A DNA stretch of 64,000 bases from Sphingomonas pruni NBRC 15498 (GCF_001598455.1 NZ_BCYZ01000006.1:1-64000), one strand, 5' to 3'; numbered from the stretch's first letter, positions 7,957-16,185 are shown. The notes: generated by a model not told the origin, from the letters alone. Numbers and translations are program-made.

Positions 7957-8382
7957 ATGGACTTGCTCACGCCCGAATTGCGCGCCGCGCTCGTCGCCAA
8001 CGCGCAGGCGACCAAGGAAGCACAGCGCACCGGTGCTCGCGAACCTGACCCCGCGCCGGTCGTCAAATTCTTCTCACCGATCAGCGCGGCGATGTGGCTG
8101 GCGACCGAACTCGAGCCCGATGGCGACACCCTGTTCGGGCTGGCCGATCTCGGCTTCGGATGCCCGGAACTCGGCAGCTTCTCGCTTGGCGAACTGGCCG
8201 CCGTGCGGTTGCCGTTCGACCTCCGCATCGAGCGCGATCTCAACTTTTCGAGCGACGTGCCGCTGTCGCTCTGGGTCGAGGTCGCGCGCCGTACCGGCTC
8301 GATCATGGGGGCAGCCCAAGCGCTCCGCATCGCCCGCGAGCACCTGTCCCGAAAGCTTCCGCCCGGCCCGCCGGACGGCTGA
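7957..8382 (+). CDS. DUF2958-domain protein
   Basis: A 141-residue acidic protein. The DUF2958 core is clear: FFSPISAAMWLATELEPDGDTLFGLADLGFGCPELGSFSLGEL, followed by the strand RIERDLNFSSDVPLSLW. These proteins occur beside ArdC and ParB in mobile elements; no biochemical function is established. The start at 7957 lies two bases after the preceding stop, consistent with one operon ardC-small gene-DUF2958-parB. Confidence 0.85.
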   Translation: MDLLTPELRAALVANAQATKEAQRTGAREPDPAPVVKFFSPISAAMWLATELEPDGDTLFGLADLGFGCPELGSFSLGELAAVRLPFDLRIERDLNFSSDVPLSLWVEVARRTGSIMGAAQALRIAREHLSRKLPPGPPDG

Positions 8383-8472
8383 CGCAGCGGGCGCGTCTCG
8401 CCCGCATCACCAAAGCCGGCCCCGTCGCAATGGAAGTGGAGTGGGACCGGCACTCGCAAAGGAGCAAGACCC

Positions 8473-9739
8473 ATGAAACTCGAATTTCTGCCCCTCGACA
8501 AGCTGTTCGTCGACAAGACCAACATGCGTGCAGGCAAGACGGCCCCGGACGTGTCCGATATCCTGCCCACGATCCGCAAGCGTGGCGTGCTGCAGCCGTT
8601 GCTCGTCCGGCCCGCCGATGACGACCGGTTCGGTATCGTCGCCGGCAGCCGCCGCTTTCGCGCGGCCGGAATCGCCGACGCCGAGCGCCGCGCCGCCAAT
8701 GACGGCCCAAGCCCGGACCCCGATCCCGAAGGCTGCCTGCTGCCCTGCGCGATCCTCGACGAGGGCGACGATGCCGCCGCGAGCGGGAGCGCGTTGCGCG
8801 GCTGTCGGCCGATGCGGCCGGGCAGGCCAAGCCCGCCCGGCCCGAAGTGACCGGCGCGCTCGGCGCCTATATCGACCTCCACCGCCATGCCGCCGCGCGC
8901 GCGGCGCTCACCGCTGAGCCGGGGGTCGCGCTCCGGCTGATGGTCGCGCACGTTATCGCCGGATCGCCGCTCTGGTCGGTGCGCGTCGAGCCGCACTCCG
9001 CGCGCGACGATGCGACCCGCGAGCGCGTCGCGGCGTCGCTCGCCGAAACCGTGTTCGAGGGGCATCGCCGCGCGGTGCTCGACCTGCTCGCCTTTGGCTG
9101 CGAGGAAACCACCGTCGCTGGCCGGTGCGGCGACGATTTCGGGCGGCAGGGCGACCGGCTGACCGCGATCTTCCTGCGCCTCATGGACCTGTCCGATGCG
9201 GCCGTGCTCGCTGTGGTGGCGGCGGTGATCGGCGAAGCGCTCGCGGTCGGCAGCCCGGCGGTCGACGCGCTCGGGCTGACTCTTGGTATCGAGATGGCCG
9301 ATTGGTGGCGGTCCGATGCCGCCTTGTTCGACCTGATCCGCGACAAGCAGGTGCTCGCCGCGATGGTCGCCGAGGTCGCCGGACCCGAGGTCGCCGAGGC
9401 CAATGCGAAGGAAAAGGGGGCGGCCTTGAAGAAGATCGTCACCGACCATCTGGCCGGCGCCGAGGGCCGCGCCAAGGTCGAGTGCTGGGTGCCGCGATGG
9501 CTGGCCTTCCCGCCCGCTGCTTATACCGATCGCGGCGGGGTGGGGTCGGTAGCCGCCCATGCGCGGGTCGCGTTCGTGCTCGCCGAGCGTGCGCGGCCCG
9601 CGCCCGATCCGGTGCCGCTACCGGACGGCGAGGACGTGTCCGCGTCCGGTGAGCAGGGTGGGAAGACGAGGCGATTTCGCCCGATGCGGGCGCGCCGGGC
9701 GAGGACGAGGGTGCGCTGCCCGATCAGCTCGCCGCCTGA
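8473..9739 (+). pseudogene. parB: parB-like gene with internal deletion and a second frameshift
   Basis: The first 100 residues are a ParB N-terminal domain (LPLDKLFVDKTNMRAG, then RKRGVLQPLLVRPADD and GIVAGSRRFRAA). After AILDEGDDAAA near 8772-8785 this frame goes off into low-complexity sequence and stops at 8850. A second frame continues from there as RRERERVARLSADAAGQAKPARPEV into the C-terminal domain (IDLHRHAAARAAL...EMADWW...AFPPAAYTDRGGVGS). The central part with the ParB helix-turn-helix is missing; relatives I recall are near 650-700 residues, so about 0.8 kb seems lost. Close to the end the frame breaks again near 9655-9662, where one missing G would restore GEDEGALPDQLAA and the stop at 9737-9739. 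Without the DNA-binding centre it should not act in partition. Confidence 0.75.
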
Positions 9740-9753
9740 TCGCGGGCAGCCGG

Positions 9754-9804
9754 CCCCGCGCGGAGGGGGAAGTGCCTCTCCGCGCGGGGTCTTGTCTCTT
9801 TTTT
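9754..9804 (+). terminator. intrinsic terminator after parB
   Basis: A perfect 12-bp stem, CCCCGCGCGGAG at 9754-9765 and its complement at 9778-9789, with a 12-base loop, followed by a T-rich tail ending in six T residues. It lies 15 bases after the restored parB stop and would end the ardC-parB transcript. Confidence 0.8.
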
Positions 9805-9951
9805 AGGGGTCGAAAAATTCGGCCGCGCGCCCTTGCCGCTGGCGCGGGCATCGGGCGCGCGGCGGCCGCTGCGCGGCAAGCAGGAAAGGCAGCGGCTGGG
9901 GCCGGCGCGGCAACCGGCGTCGCACGATGTCGCCAGCGACTCTTGCCATAT

Positions 9952-9986
9952 GTTCCCTTTTTGTTCTAACTCGTTCTTCGCCGTTC
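9952..9986 (+). promoter_or_regulatory. four phased GTTC repeats, LexA-box-like
   Basis: GTTC occurs at 9952, 9963, 9973 and 9983, spaced 11, 10 and 10 bases. The first two form GTTC-N7-GTTC exactly, the established LexA (SOS) box of alphaproteobacteria. The array ends 19 bases before the start of the small gene at 10006. The extra copies, one per helical turn, are more than a single LexA box needs. Confidence 0.6.
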
Positions 9987-10005
9987 GGGCGGCGATTCGA
10001 CAATT

Positions 10006-10218
10006 ATGGAGAGACTTGTGCGGCATGATGCGCTGCTGCGCGCGGCGGCGCGTGCGATTTACGATGCCTGTCATCCGGGTGAGGATTGGGCGCCGGTCGG
10101 CTTCGACGAGGCCGAACGCGCTCGCACGGTCCATTACCGCCAGGCGGTCGATGCTGCGCTCCGGGCAAAAGGCATCCTCGCGGCCAGCCGCGAGCAGCTC
10201 GCGTTGTTCTTGGCCTGA
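10006..10218 (+). CDS. small protein behind the GTTC repeats, function unknown
   Basis: A 70-residue, mainly helical protein (LLRAAARAIYDACHPGED, GFDEAERARTVHYRQAVDAALRAKG) ending QLALFLA. No membrane segment or known domain. The upstream GTTC repeats suggest DNA-damage control. The stop codon shares bases with the start of the next gene (TGATG), so the two are coupled. I do not recognise the family. Confidence 0.6.
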   Translation: MERLVRHDALLRAAARAIYDACHPGEDWAPVGFDEAERARTVHYRQAVDAALRAKGILAASREQLALFLA

Positions 10219-10490
10219 TGTTCCGGCCCGAACGCCCGCACTGGAATCCCCTGCAGGCCGTCGCCCAGGCGATCGCAGCAGGCGAGCCGTGGATCCTTGC
10301 CTGGACGCTGCAATCGACCACGTCCTACCGGCTGCTGTCGCGCCAAACCGGCATTCCCGAGCATCGTCTCGACCAGATCTATCTCGGTGCGAGCGTATCG
10401 CGGAGCGAGCTTGCGGCGCTGGCAGGTGCGTGGAGGATCAATGTGGACGAGGTCATGCTGACCTTGCCGCCGGGAGCGTTGGCCGTATGA
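10218..10490 (+). CDS. small putative helix-turn-helix protein
   Basis: A 90-residue protein whose central part, YRLLSRQTGIPEHRLDQIYLGASVSRSELAALAGAW, has the spacing of an Xre-like helix-turn-helix: a turn at GIPEHR and a following helix with SELAALA. The start ATG at 10218 overlaps the preceding stop (TGATG). It may regulate the pair it belongs to or element genes. Similarity to known regulators is weak, so the DNA-binding call is tentative. Confidence 0.55.
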   Translation: MFRPERPHWNPLQAVAQAIAAGEPWILAWTLQSTTSYRLLSRQTGIPEHRLDQIYLGASVSRSELAALAGAWRINVDEVMLTLPPGALAV

Positions 10491-10545
10491 GGCTGTCGCG
10501 TGCCGTGGTCGGGCCGGCGCTCGCGCCCCGGCCCGGACTGGTCGC

Positions 10546-10734
10546 TCAGACCGGCTTGGCGCCCGGCGTGCCGCATTTCGCGAACTTGCCGTTGGCGGTC
10601 TTGCAGCGGACGACCTTCTTTGGTGCGGGCGGACATTTGATGAACTTGCCCTTGGCGTCGCGGCAATGGGTCGCGGCGCTCACGGGTGCTGCGAGCATCG
10701 CGCTGGCGGCCAGGGCGAAGGCGAAACGGTACAT
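10546..10734 (-). CDS. secreted small Cys/Lys-rich peptide with two repeats
   Basis: A 62-residue protein: a signal peptide (residues 1-20, FAFALAASAMLAAPVSAA) and a mature part of about 40 residues built of two copies of the unit C-x-(D/T)-A-(K/N)-GKF-x-KC, namely CRDAKGKFIKC and CKTANGKFAKC. The four cysteines could form two small disulfide loops in the periplasm. The mature part is strongly basic. It is transcribed against its neighbours. No function is known to me. Confidence 0.75.
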   Translation of the reverse strand: MYRFAFALAASAMLAAPVSAATHCRDAKGKFIKCPPAPKKVVRCKTANGKFAKCGTPGAKPV

Positions 10735-10940
10735 GAGCGACTCCTCTCCGGTGAGGGCGGAAGACTGCGCCCGGATCGCCTGGGCCGCAAGATCGCGTCG
10801 GCGTCCGGCGCCACGTCATCCGTCCTCGATAGCGCGGTGCCATCGACATTCATGCGATTTCAGGAAATAGGCTGTTCGATAAATCCATGCCACACCGATC
10901 CAATATCTTGTTTCTTCGTCCGCGCGTCCGCCAGCCGGCC

Positions 10941-11378
10941 ATGATCCGGCGCTACGGCCCGGTAACCGCGATCGGCCTGTTGGCCGGCGCTACCTTGGGG
11001 CTGGGGCTGATCCGGGTTCCAGCCGGCCTGCTGTCGGCCGCCACGTCGAGCGATGACGTCGGCTGCACCGATCCGCGCGTCGTCGATGGCGACACGCTAC
11101 GTTGTGGTAAGACCCGCATTCGCCTGTCGGGGATCGATGCGCCCGAACTGCCCGGCCATTGCGCGCGCGGCCGGGCTTGTACGCCGGGCGATCCGTTCGC
11201 CAGCACCGACAATCTCCGCGCGCTGGTCAGCGGCGCGGTGATGACCTGCCGCCAGACCGACACCGATCGCTACGGCCGCACCGTCGCGCGTTGCTCGGTG
11301 CGCGGCCGCGATCTGTCCTGCGCCCAGGTCGCGGGCGGGTTCGCTGTCCGCCGCTACGCGCCATTATCCTGTCCGTAA
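10941..11378 (+). CDS. thermonuclease (SNase)-like nuclease, exported
   Basis: A 145-residue protein with an N-terminal hydrophobic segment (IGLLAGATLGLGLI) and a staphylococcal-nuclease fold: VVDGDTLRC, IRLSGIDAPEL, and DTDRYGRTVARC. The D, R and DRYGR positions match the active site of the family. Cysteines in the fold (GHCARGRAC) suggest a disulfide in the periplasm. Start taken at ATG 10941, which places the hydrophobic segment close to the N terminus; an in-frame ATG at 10887 would add 18 residues. Such nucleases occur in conjugative elements, possibly to cut or process DNA outside the cytoplasm. Confidence 0.85.
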   Translation: MIRRYGPVTAIGLLAGATLGLGLIRVPAGLLSAATSSDDVGCTDPRVVDGDTLRCGKTRIRLSGIDAPELPGHCARGRACTPGDPFASTDNLRALVSGAVMTCRQTDTDRYGRTVARCSVRGRDLSCAQVAGGFAVRRYAPLSCP

Positions 11379-11441
11379 GATCGTCGCCTGTGGGCCCTTG
11401 GTCCGCCGAACTCATCAGCGGTTGCGGCTGGTCCGAAATCC

Positions 11442-11648
11442 CTAGATCGATCGACGTGTTGTCGGTTTCGTGATGCCGCACAGGACGCAGGCGTCGCGTC
11501 GTCGCTCGAACTGGCTGGTGCCCGCGAGTTCGTTCGCAGCGATGCCGGCGTCCTGGCGATCTGCCAGCTCCAGCCGGTCGGCGATGCAATCGTCGCAGAC
11601 GGGGTCGGGAGCGAGGCGCTCGATCAGCTTGCGGACGGCATCGGACAT
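11442..11648 (-). CDS. small zinc-ribbon-like protein
   Basis: A 68-residue protein with two CxxC knuckles, VCDDCIADRL near residue 18 and CVLCGITK near residue 55, separated by a basic helix including ELAGTSQFERRRDAC. This fits a four-Cys zinc site. Similar small proteins are common in alphaproteobacteria and have no assigned function. The start (ATG at 11648) is 99 bases from the divergent NRDE gene, so they share a control region. Confidence 0.7.
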   Translation of the reverse strand: MSDAVRKLIERLAPDPVCDDCIADRLELADRQDAGIAANELAGTSQFERRRDACVLCGITKPTTRRSI

Positions 11649-11747
11649 CGCTCGTCCGATGGTCGTCCGCCGCGCCCCGGTCAAGCTGGTGGACTCGACG
11701 CCTGATATCGCTCGCCTGCCGCGCGGCGATTGGTAATAGCGGCGGCC

Positions 11748-12509
11748 ATGTGTGTCCTTGCTCTCGCCTGGAAAGCGCATCCGCGCTGGCAGCTTGTCAT
11801 GATGGGCAACCGTGACGAATTGCATGAGCGGCCCGCCGCGCCGCTCGCACGCTGGGCGCAGCCGGACCATCTGATAGCGGGGCGAGACTTGCTGTCGGGC
11901 GGCACCTGGGCGGGCATATCCGAACAGGGCCGGTTCGCCGTCGTCACCAATCTGCGCGGCTACGGTGCCCCGCAGCCCAATCGTGTGTCGCGCGGGAGCC
12001 TGGTGACCCATCTCCTCGCCGGTGAGGGACGCTACGCCGATGCCGATGCTGCCGACCTTGCCGATTTCAATCCGTTCAATTTGATCGTTGCCGACCGCGA
12101 CCGCGCGTGGTTCCTGTCGAACCGGCCCGAGCCGGTCCGTAGTCCGCTCGCGCCGGGCCTCTATGGTCTGTCCAACGGCGCACTCGACGAACCTTGGCCC
12201 AAGACTTTACGCGTCAAGGAGATGCTGCTCGACTGGATCGTCGCCGGGGCGACGCGCCCGGCCGTACTGCTCGATCGGCTCGTCGAAGACCGGCTACCCG
12301 ACGCGGGACTTGCGCCGGCATCGCCATCGGATGCGCCGCTGGAGCCGCTTCTATCGCCGGTCTTCATCCGCCAACCCGTTTATGGAACGCGGTGCAGCAC
12401 TGTGGTGGCAATCGACGTCGAGGGGCGCGGCGAGATCATCGAACGCCGCTATTCGGCGGATGGCGCAGTGACGGGCGAGACCGGGCTCGACTTCGGCTGG
12501 CCAGTGTAA
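11748..12509 (+). CDS. NRDE-family (TANGO2-like) protein
   Basis: A 253-residue protein starting M-C, where the cysteine at position 2 is the conserved N-terminal residue of the family. The name motif appears as GNRDELHERPAAPLARW, followed by AGRDLLSGGTWAGISEQGRFAVVTNLR and LSNGALDEPWPKT. TANGO2/NRDE proteins have been linked to haem or membrane lipid handling in eukaryotes; bacterial function is unclear. Start chosen at 11748 because it puts Cys at position 2. A chromosomal-type gene inside the element, so perhaps cargo. Confidence 0.85.
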   Translation: MCVLALAWKAHPRWQLVMMGNRDELHERPAAPLARWAQPDHLIAGRDLLSGGTWAGISEQGRFAVVTNLRGYGAPQPNRVSRGSLVTHLLAGEGRYADADAADLADFNPFNLIVADRDRAWFLSNRPEPVRSPLAPGLYGLSNGALDEPWPKTLRVKEMLLDWIVAGATRPAVLLDRLVEDRLPDAGLAPASPSDAPLEPLLSPVFIRQPVYGTRCSTVVAIDVEGRGEIIERRYSADGAVTGETGLDFGWPV

Positions 12510-12970
12510 CATCGCGTCACCGGCGATCTCACCGCGCCGGACGAGGCGGAGTGACTCATCGCCTGGCCGGGCACACGATTCCCGCTGCCGTCACTCTGAT
12601 CTTGAATGTAGGTCCGATCCGGAGCGTCCCGCTCCCAGTAAGGATTGAGCCCGCCCTGCTGGCGTTCCCGTCGGCGGGTGGGAACGACGTGCGGCTGGCT
12701 TCTCCTCCCTGCTACCCACCGGAATAGCCGGCTCCTTGGGCTGGTGACCTGGGCCGGTCGCGGCCCGGTCGAAACCATCGCTGGCGACGCTTATTTCCCC
12801 GCCAGGCTGCGCCGGCCTCCTCGCGGCCGCTGCGCTCTCAAATAAGCCTCTGGCGCCGATCCTCCGCTGATCGCTGCGGCCCTCCGGGTTCGCCGTTCCG
12901 CTGTTCCCGTCCCTTTCGGTCGGCCCATCGCCCGGCATTCCGCTGGGACGAGGCAAGAAGGAGAACTACC
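12510..12970. other. intergenic region upstream of DUF736
   Basis: About 460 bases with no convincing gene on either strand. An antisense open frame covers most of it but is Arg/Pro/Gly-rich and shows no domain. The ribosome binding site for DUF736 (AAGGAG) lies at the right end. Confidence 0.5.
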
Positions 12971-13291
12971 ATGGCCGCCATCGGCTACGTCGCCCGCGAG
13001 GGCAAAGGCTTCAAGGGCGAGCTCAAGACCCTCTCGATCCGGGCCGAGGTCCTGATCGTGCCCAATGCCAGCAAATCCGGCGAAAACCAGCCCGACTATC
13101 GCGTCACCTCGGGCGGCGTTGAGGTCGGCGCCGGCTGGGTCCGGCGCTCCGAGACCTCGGGTAAGGACTATGTGTCGCTGAGCCTCGCCGCGCCCGAATT
13201 CGGGCCACGCCGGCTCTACGCCAATCTTGGGCGCGCCGCCGGCCAGGATGACGACGACACTTTCGCCATCATCTGGAACCCGGTCGACTGA
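12971..13291 (+). CDS. DUF736-domain protein
   Basis: A 106-residue protein, the full family length: IGYVAREGKGFKGELKTLSI, IVPNASKSGENQPDYRV, GAGWVRRSETSGKDYVSLSLAAPEFGP and LYANLGRAAGQDD. DUF736 is a small beta-rich protein found in many alphaproteobacterial plasmids and conjugative elements; its role is unknown. The start has an AAGGAG ribosome site at good distance, and a terminator-like stem follows the gene, so it appears to be a single transcription unit. Confidence 0.9.
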   Translation: MAAIGYVAREGKGFKGELKTLSIRAEVLIVPNASKSGENQPDYRVTSGGVEVGAGWVRRSETSGKDYVSLSLAAPEFGPRRLYANLGRAAGQDDDDTFAIIWNPVD

Positions 13292-13299
13292 TCGCCGCA

Positions 13300-13334
13300 G
13301 ACCCCGCGCCGTCGGGCGCGGGGTCCCACCATTT
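13300..13334 (+). terminator. intrinsic terminator after DUF736
   Basis: A perfect 10-bp stem, GACCCCGCGC at 13300-13309 paired with 13316-13325, with a six-base loop and a short weak T run (ATTTT) after it. It lies nine bases after the DUF736 stop. Confidence 0.6.
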
Positions 13335-13386
13335 TCGATCGATCCGCCGGTTGTGCTCAGGCACAACCCCGTTAGGATTCACGCGA

Positions 13387-14283
13387 ATGAAAACCGACCT
13401 CGACCATCTGCCCGACCGCAAACGCCGCGACCTCGATCGCATCGTTGAGATCCTGTTCGCCGAGTTCGAGGACGCGACCAGCCTCGCCACCCAAAAATGG
13501 AAGAAGCAGGGCCGGATCCTCAAGGTGATCCTCTACGGTTCCTATGCGCGCGGCGATTGGGTCGCCGATCCGGTCGGCGGCTATTTCTCGGACTATGATC
13601 TGCTCGTCGTCGTCAGCGACGAGCGGCTGACCGATACGCTCGATTATTGGGCCAAGGCCGACGATCATCTCCGCCGCGAATATGGCATCGCCAAACGACT
13701 CTCGGCGCCGGTCAATTTCATCGTCCACAGCCTGAAGGACGTGAACGACCAGCTCGCCCGCGGGCGGCCGTTCTTCGTCGATCTCGTGCGCGACGGGATC
13801 GCGCTTTATGAGCTGGACGGCCATCCGTTCGACAGGCCTCAGCCACTCGATGAGGCTGCCGCGCGCGCCGAGGCGCAGACGCATTTTGATCAGTGGTTCG
13901 AAAGTGCAAGTACGTTTCTGGGTGTGGCGAAATTCGCGATTTCCCAAGGTAAGCACAACAACGCCGCCTTCCAGCTGCACCAAGCTGCGGAGCATTCCTA
14001 CCACACGATCCTGCTCGTGCTGACGCTCTACAGCCCCAAATCGCACAAGCTCAATTTCCTGCGCGACCAGGCCGAGGACGTCGCGCGCGATCTCATTCCG
14101 GTCTGGCCGCGCGACACCAAGTTCGCGCGGCGCTGCTTCGAATTGCTGCAGCAGGCCTATGTCAACGCTCGCTATTCGCCGCACTACAAGATCACACGCG
14201 AAGAGCTCGACTGGATCGTCGAGCGCGTCGAATTGCTCCAGGCGGCGGTGAAGGCGATCGCGGAAAAAGCGACTCGCCGCTGA
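13387..14283 (+). CDS. MNT-HEPN fusion protein (nucleotidyltransferase plus HEPN)
   Basis: A 298-residue two-domain protein. Residues about 1-130 form a minimal nucleotidyltransferase: LYGSYARGDW (GSxAxG signature) followed by DYDLLVVVSD with the paired catalytic aspartates. Residues about 165-290 form a HEPN domain (AAFQLHQAAEHSYHTILLVLTLYSPKSHKLNFL, then NARYSPHYKIT where R and H could be the RNase pair). MNT and HEPN are usually two proteins, a modifying antitoxin and an RNase toxin; here they are one chain. The Arg-His spacing is slightly short of the usual R-x4-6-H, so nuclease activity is uncertain. It lies between DUF736 and a damaged DUF4238 gene. Confidence 0.85.
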   Translation: MKTDLDHLPDRKRRDLDRIVEILFAEFEDATSLATQKWKKQGRILKVILYGSYARGDWVADPVGGYFSDYDLLVVVSDERLTDTLDYWAKADDHLRREYGIAKRLSAPVNFIVHSLKDVNDQLARGRPFFVDLVRDGIALYELDGHPFDRPQPLDEAAARAEAQTHFDQWFESASTFLGVAKFAISQGKHNNAAFQLHQAAEHSYHTILLVLTLYSPKSHKLNFLRDQAEDVARDLIPVWPRDTKFARRCFELLQQAYVNARYSPHYKITREELDWIVERVELLQAAVKAIAEKATRR

Positions 14284-14289
14284 CCCGAC

Positions 14290-14639
14290 GTGAGGCACCA
14301 CTACGTTCCCCAATTTCTGCTGCGCCGATGGATCAACGCATCTGGCAAGCTCCACACCTTCACGATCCGCAACGACGGGCTCGTACGCAGCCAGTTGACA
14401 CCTAAATATACCGGCTACGAATCTGGACTGAATTTCCCTGGATACGGGTCTTTGCCGTGGGCTTGGATGACATCGATTTTGAAGATCCGAACCCTCGCGA
14501 CTTTCGGGCCCTGCAGCTCAAGAAGATCGCGAATGCCGCTGCAGCCATGCTGATCGCTATCCAGAAGAACGCTAAGCCCTCGCCTGTGTCGGACGCCGCC
14601 CTGGCCGCTGCGATGAAGCTCCTCAGCACCACAAAATGA
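14290..14639 (+). pseudogene. DUF4238-like gene remnant
   Basis: The first 40-45 residues (RHHYVPQFLLRRWINASGKLH, then RNDGLVRSQLTPKYTG) are the typical DUF4238 N terminus. The rest of that frame is unlike the family and stops at 14553. Another frame ends at 14639 with DFRALQLKKIANAAAAMLIAIQK, which could be the gene's C-terminal helix. The family normally exceeds 250 residues, so the middle seems deleted. It starts six bases after the MNT-HEPN stop and may once have formed an operon with it. Confidence 0.55.
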
Positions 14640-14780
14640 CCGGCTCCTGTTTGTAAAATGGGGAAAAGAGGTCGAATTCGCCTATAGGCGTTTTCGACCC
14701 TCCCGGCGCGGTGACCACTGCGACAGATGAAGTGCCGCGTGAGGCGGCATCGGGTCGTCTCCGACGCGGAGCCGACCTTC

Positions 14781-15011
14781 ATGGACAGTCCCCACGATAT
14801 CGAACGGGCGAACCGCGCCAAGCGTGGCTCGCCCTTCCTCAACACCGACCAGGCGGCCGCCTATCTCAAGATCTCAAGCCGGTTGCTAAAGCGCCTCCGG
14901 GTGACGGGCGAGGGGCCGGTTTTCCGGCGCCACTGCCGCTTCGTCCAATATCATATCGACGATCTCGACGCGTGGAGCCGTGAGCATAGCGCTCGCGGAA
15001 TAGCGCGATGA
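14781..15011 (+). CDS. excisionase-like helix-turn-helix protein
   Basis: A 76-residue protein with the MerR/excisionase-type winged helix: FLNTDQAAAYLKISSRLLKRLRVTGEGPVFRRH, then YHIDDLDAWSREHS. Proteins of this shape regulate or direct excision and transfer of elements. Its stop overlaps the start of the TraF-like peptidase gene (ATGA), so it is the first gene of the transfer operon and likely regulates it. The ATG at 14781 gives the compact domain; an upstream GTG at 14727 is also in frame. Confidence 0.8.
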   Translation: MDSPHDIERANRAKRGSPFLNTDQAAAYLKISSRLLKRLRVTGEGPVFRRHCRFVQYHIDDLDAWSREHSARGIAR

Positions 15012-15586
15012 ATACGCGCCGGACCTCGTCCGGCGATACGCCGCTTTTCGCCTGGGGTGACGCGCTGCGCGCTGCCCAACGCCGGGCCCGGGTTCGCCGA
15101 TCGGTCACCGGCTTCGCGTTCGGTGCCGGCGCGCTGATCGCGACGGCCATCGTTCCGCCGACGCCGCGGCTAGTGTGGAATGCCAGCGCCAGCGCGCCGA
15201 CCGGCCTTTATTGGGTCGCGCCTGACGTGTCGGTCGGCCTCGGCGATATGGTGGTTGCGCGCCTCACCGCACCATGGCGCGAATTCGCATCAGTGCGGCA
15301 TTATCTGCCTGCCAACGTGCCCTTGGTGAAGCGTGTGGCCGCCGTCGCCGGCAGCACCGTCTGCGCTCGCGACGATGCGATATTCGTCAATAGGCGGCGC
15401 GTCGCCACACGGCTCGGCCATGACGTGCACGGGCGGACTCTGCCGTGGTGGACGGGATGTCACCGCCTGTCCGGACGCCAGGTGCTGCTGCTCACGCCCG
15501 CGCCGGACTCGTTCGATGGGCGATATTTCGGGGTGACCGATGGTGCTGACCTGATCGGCCGGGCGAGGCTGTTATGGCGCGGCTGA
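15008..15586 (+). CDS. traF: TraF-like conjugative signal peptidase (S26 family)
   Basis: A 192-residue S26 peptidase with one N-terminal membrane anchor (FAFGAGALIATAIV). The catalytic serine is in SASAPTGLYWV and the lysine in VPLVKRVAAVAGSTV; the C-terminal box DGRYFGVTDGADLIGRARLLW is also typical. In RP4-type systems TraF cyclises the TrbC pilin, so its partner here is the TrbC at 27.2 kb. It overlaps the preceding regulator by four bases and the following transglycosylase by 13 bases. Confidence 0.92.
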   Translation: MNTRRTSSGDTPLFAWGDALRAAQRRARVRRSVTGFAFGAGALIATAIVPPTPRLVWNASASAPTGLYWVAPDVSVGLGDMVVARLTAPWREFASVRHYLPANVPLVKRVAAVAGSTVCARDDAIFVNRRRVATRLGHDVHGRTLPWWTGCHRLSGRQVLLLTPAPDSFDGRYFGVTDGADLIGRARLLWRG

Positions 15587-16185
15587 TCCATTTTGCGGCG
15601 ATCGCCGCCCTCTTCGTCGCGGCGCCTGTACGGGCCGATGCCGTCGATGCGTGGCAGCCCTATATTGCCGAAGCATCCGCCCGGTTCAGCGTGCCAGTGA
15701 GCTGGATCGAACGCGTCATCCGCGCCGAGAGCGGCGGTTATGACCGGCTGAACGGGCGGCCCATCCGCAGTCTGAAAGGTGCGATGGGATTGATGCAGTT
15801 GATGCCGGCGACCTGGGCATCGGTGCGATCGACACTCGGTCTCGGGAGCGATCCCGACGACCCGCGCGACAATATCCTCGCTGGCACTTTCTATCTGCGG
15901 CAGATGTACGACCGGTTCGGCTATCCAGGCTGCTTTGCCGCTTATAATGCCGGACCGGGCCGCTACGCGGCCGCGCTCTCCGGGCGCCAATCATTGCCGC
16001 GTGAGACGATCGCCTATCTTGGGAGCGTCGGCTCGGTGTTGACTGAAGGTCCGTCGTCCGAGCCTCGGATCGCCCCGCCGGGCTTGTTCGTCGCGCGGAA
16101 CAGCGGGGACGATCGGCCCGCCGCTGGGGCTCCGCTGCCTGCATCTGCCGGCTCGCTCTTTGCGATCCGGCGCGGGGCGGAATGA
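15574..16185 (+). CDS. lytic transglycosylase of the transfer system
   Basis: A 203-residue periplasmic enzyme with a signal peptide (residues 1-21, ending APVRADA) and an SLT domain: catalytic Glu in IRAESGGYD, then GAMGLMQLMPATWAS, DNILAGTFYLRQMYDRFG and FAAYNAGPGRY. It locally opens peptidoglycan so the mating channel can be built, equivalent to VirB1/TrbN. The C-terminal 50 residues are flexible and Pro/Ser-rich. Start overlaps traF by 13 bases. Confidence 0.92.
   Translation: MARLIHFAAIAALFVAAPVRADAVDAWQPYIAEASARFSVPVSWIERVIRAESGGYDRLNGRPIRSLKGAMGLMQLMPATWASVRSTLGLGSDPDDPRDNILAGTFYLRQMYDRFGYPGCFAAYNAGPGRYAAALSGRQSLPRETIAYLGSVGSVLTEGPSSEPRIAPPGLFVARNSGDDRPAAGAPLPASAGSLFAIRRGAE

Noticed and set aside
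12591-12956. Minus-strand open frame before DUF736
   Set aside because: Low-complexity composition and no recognisable fold.
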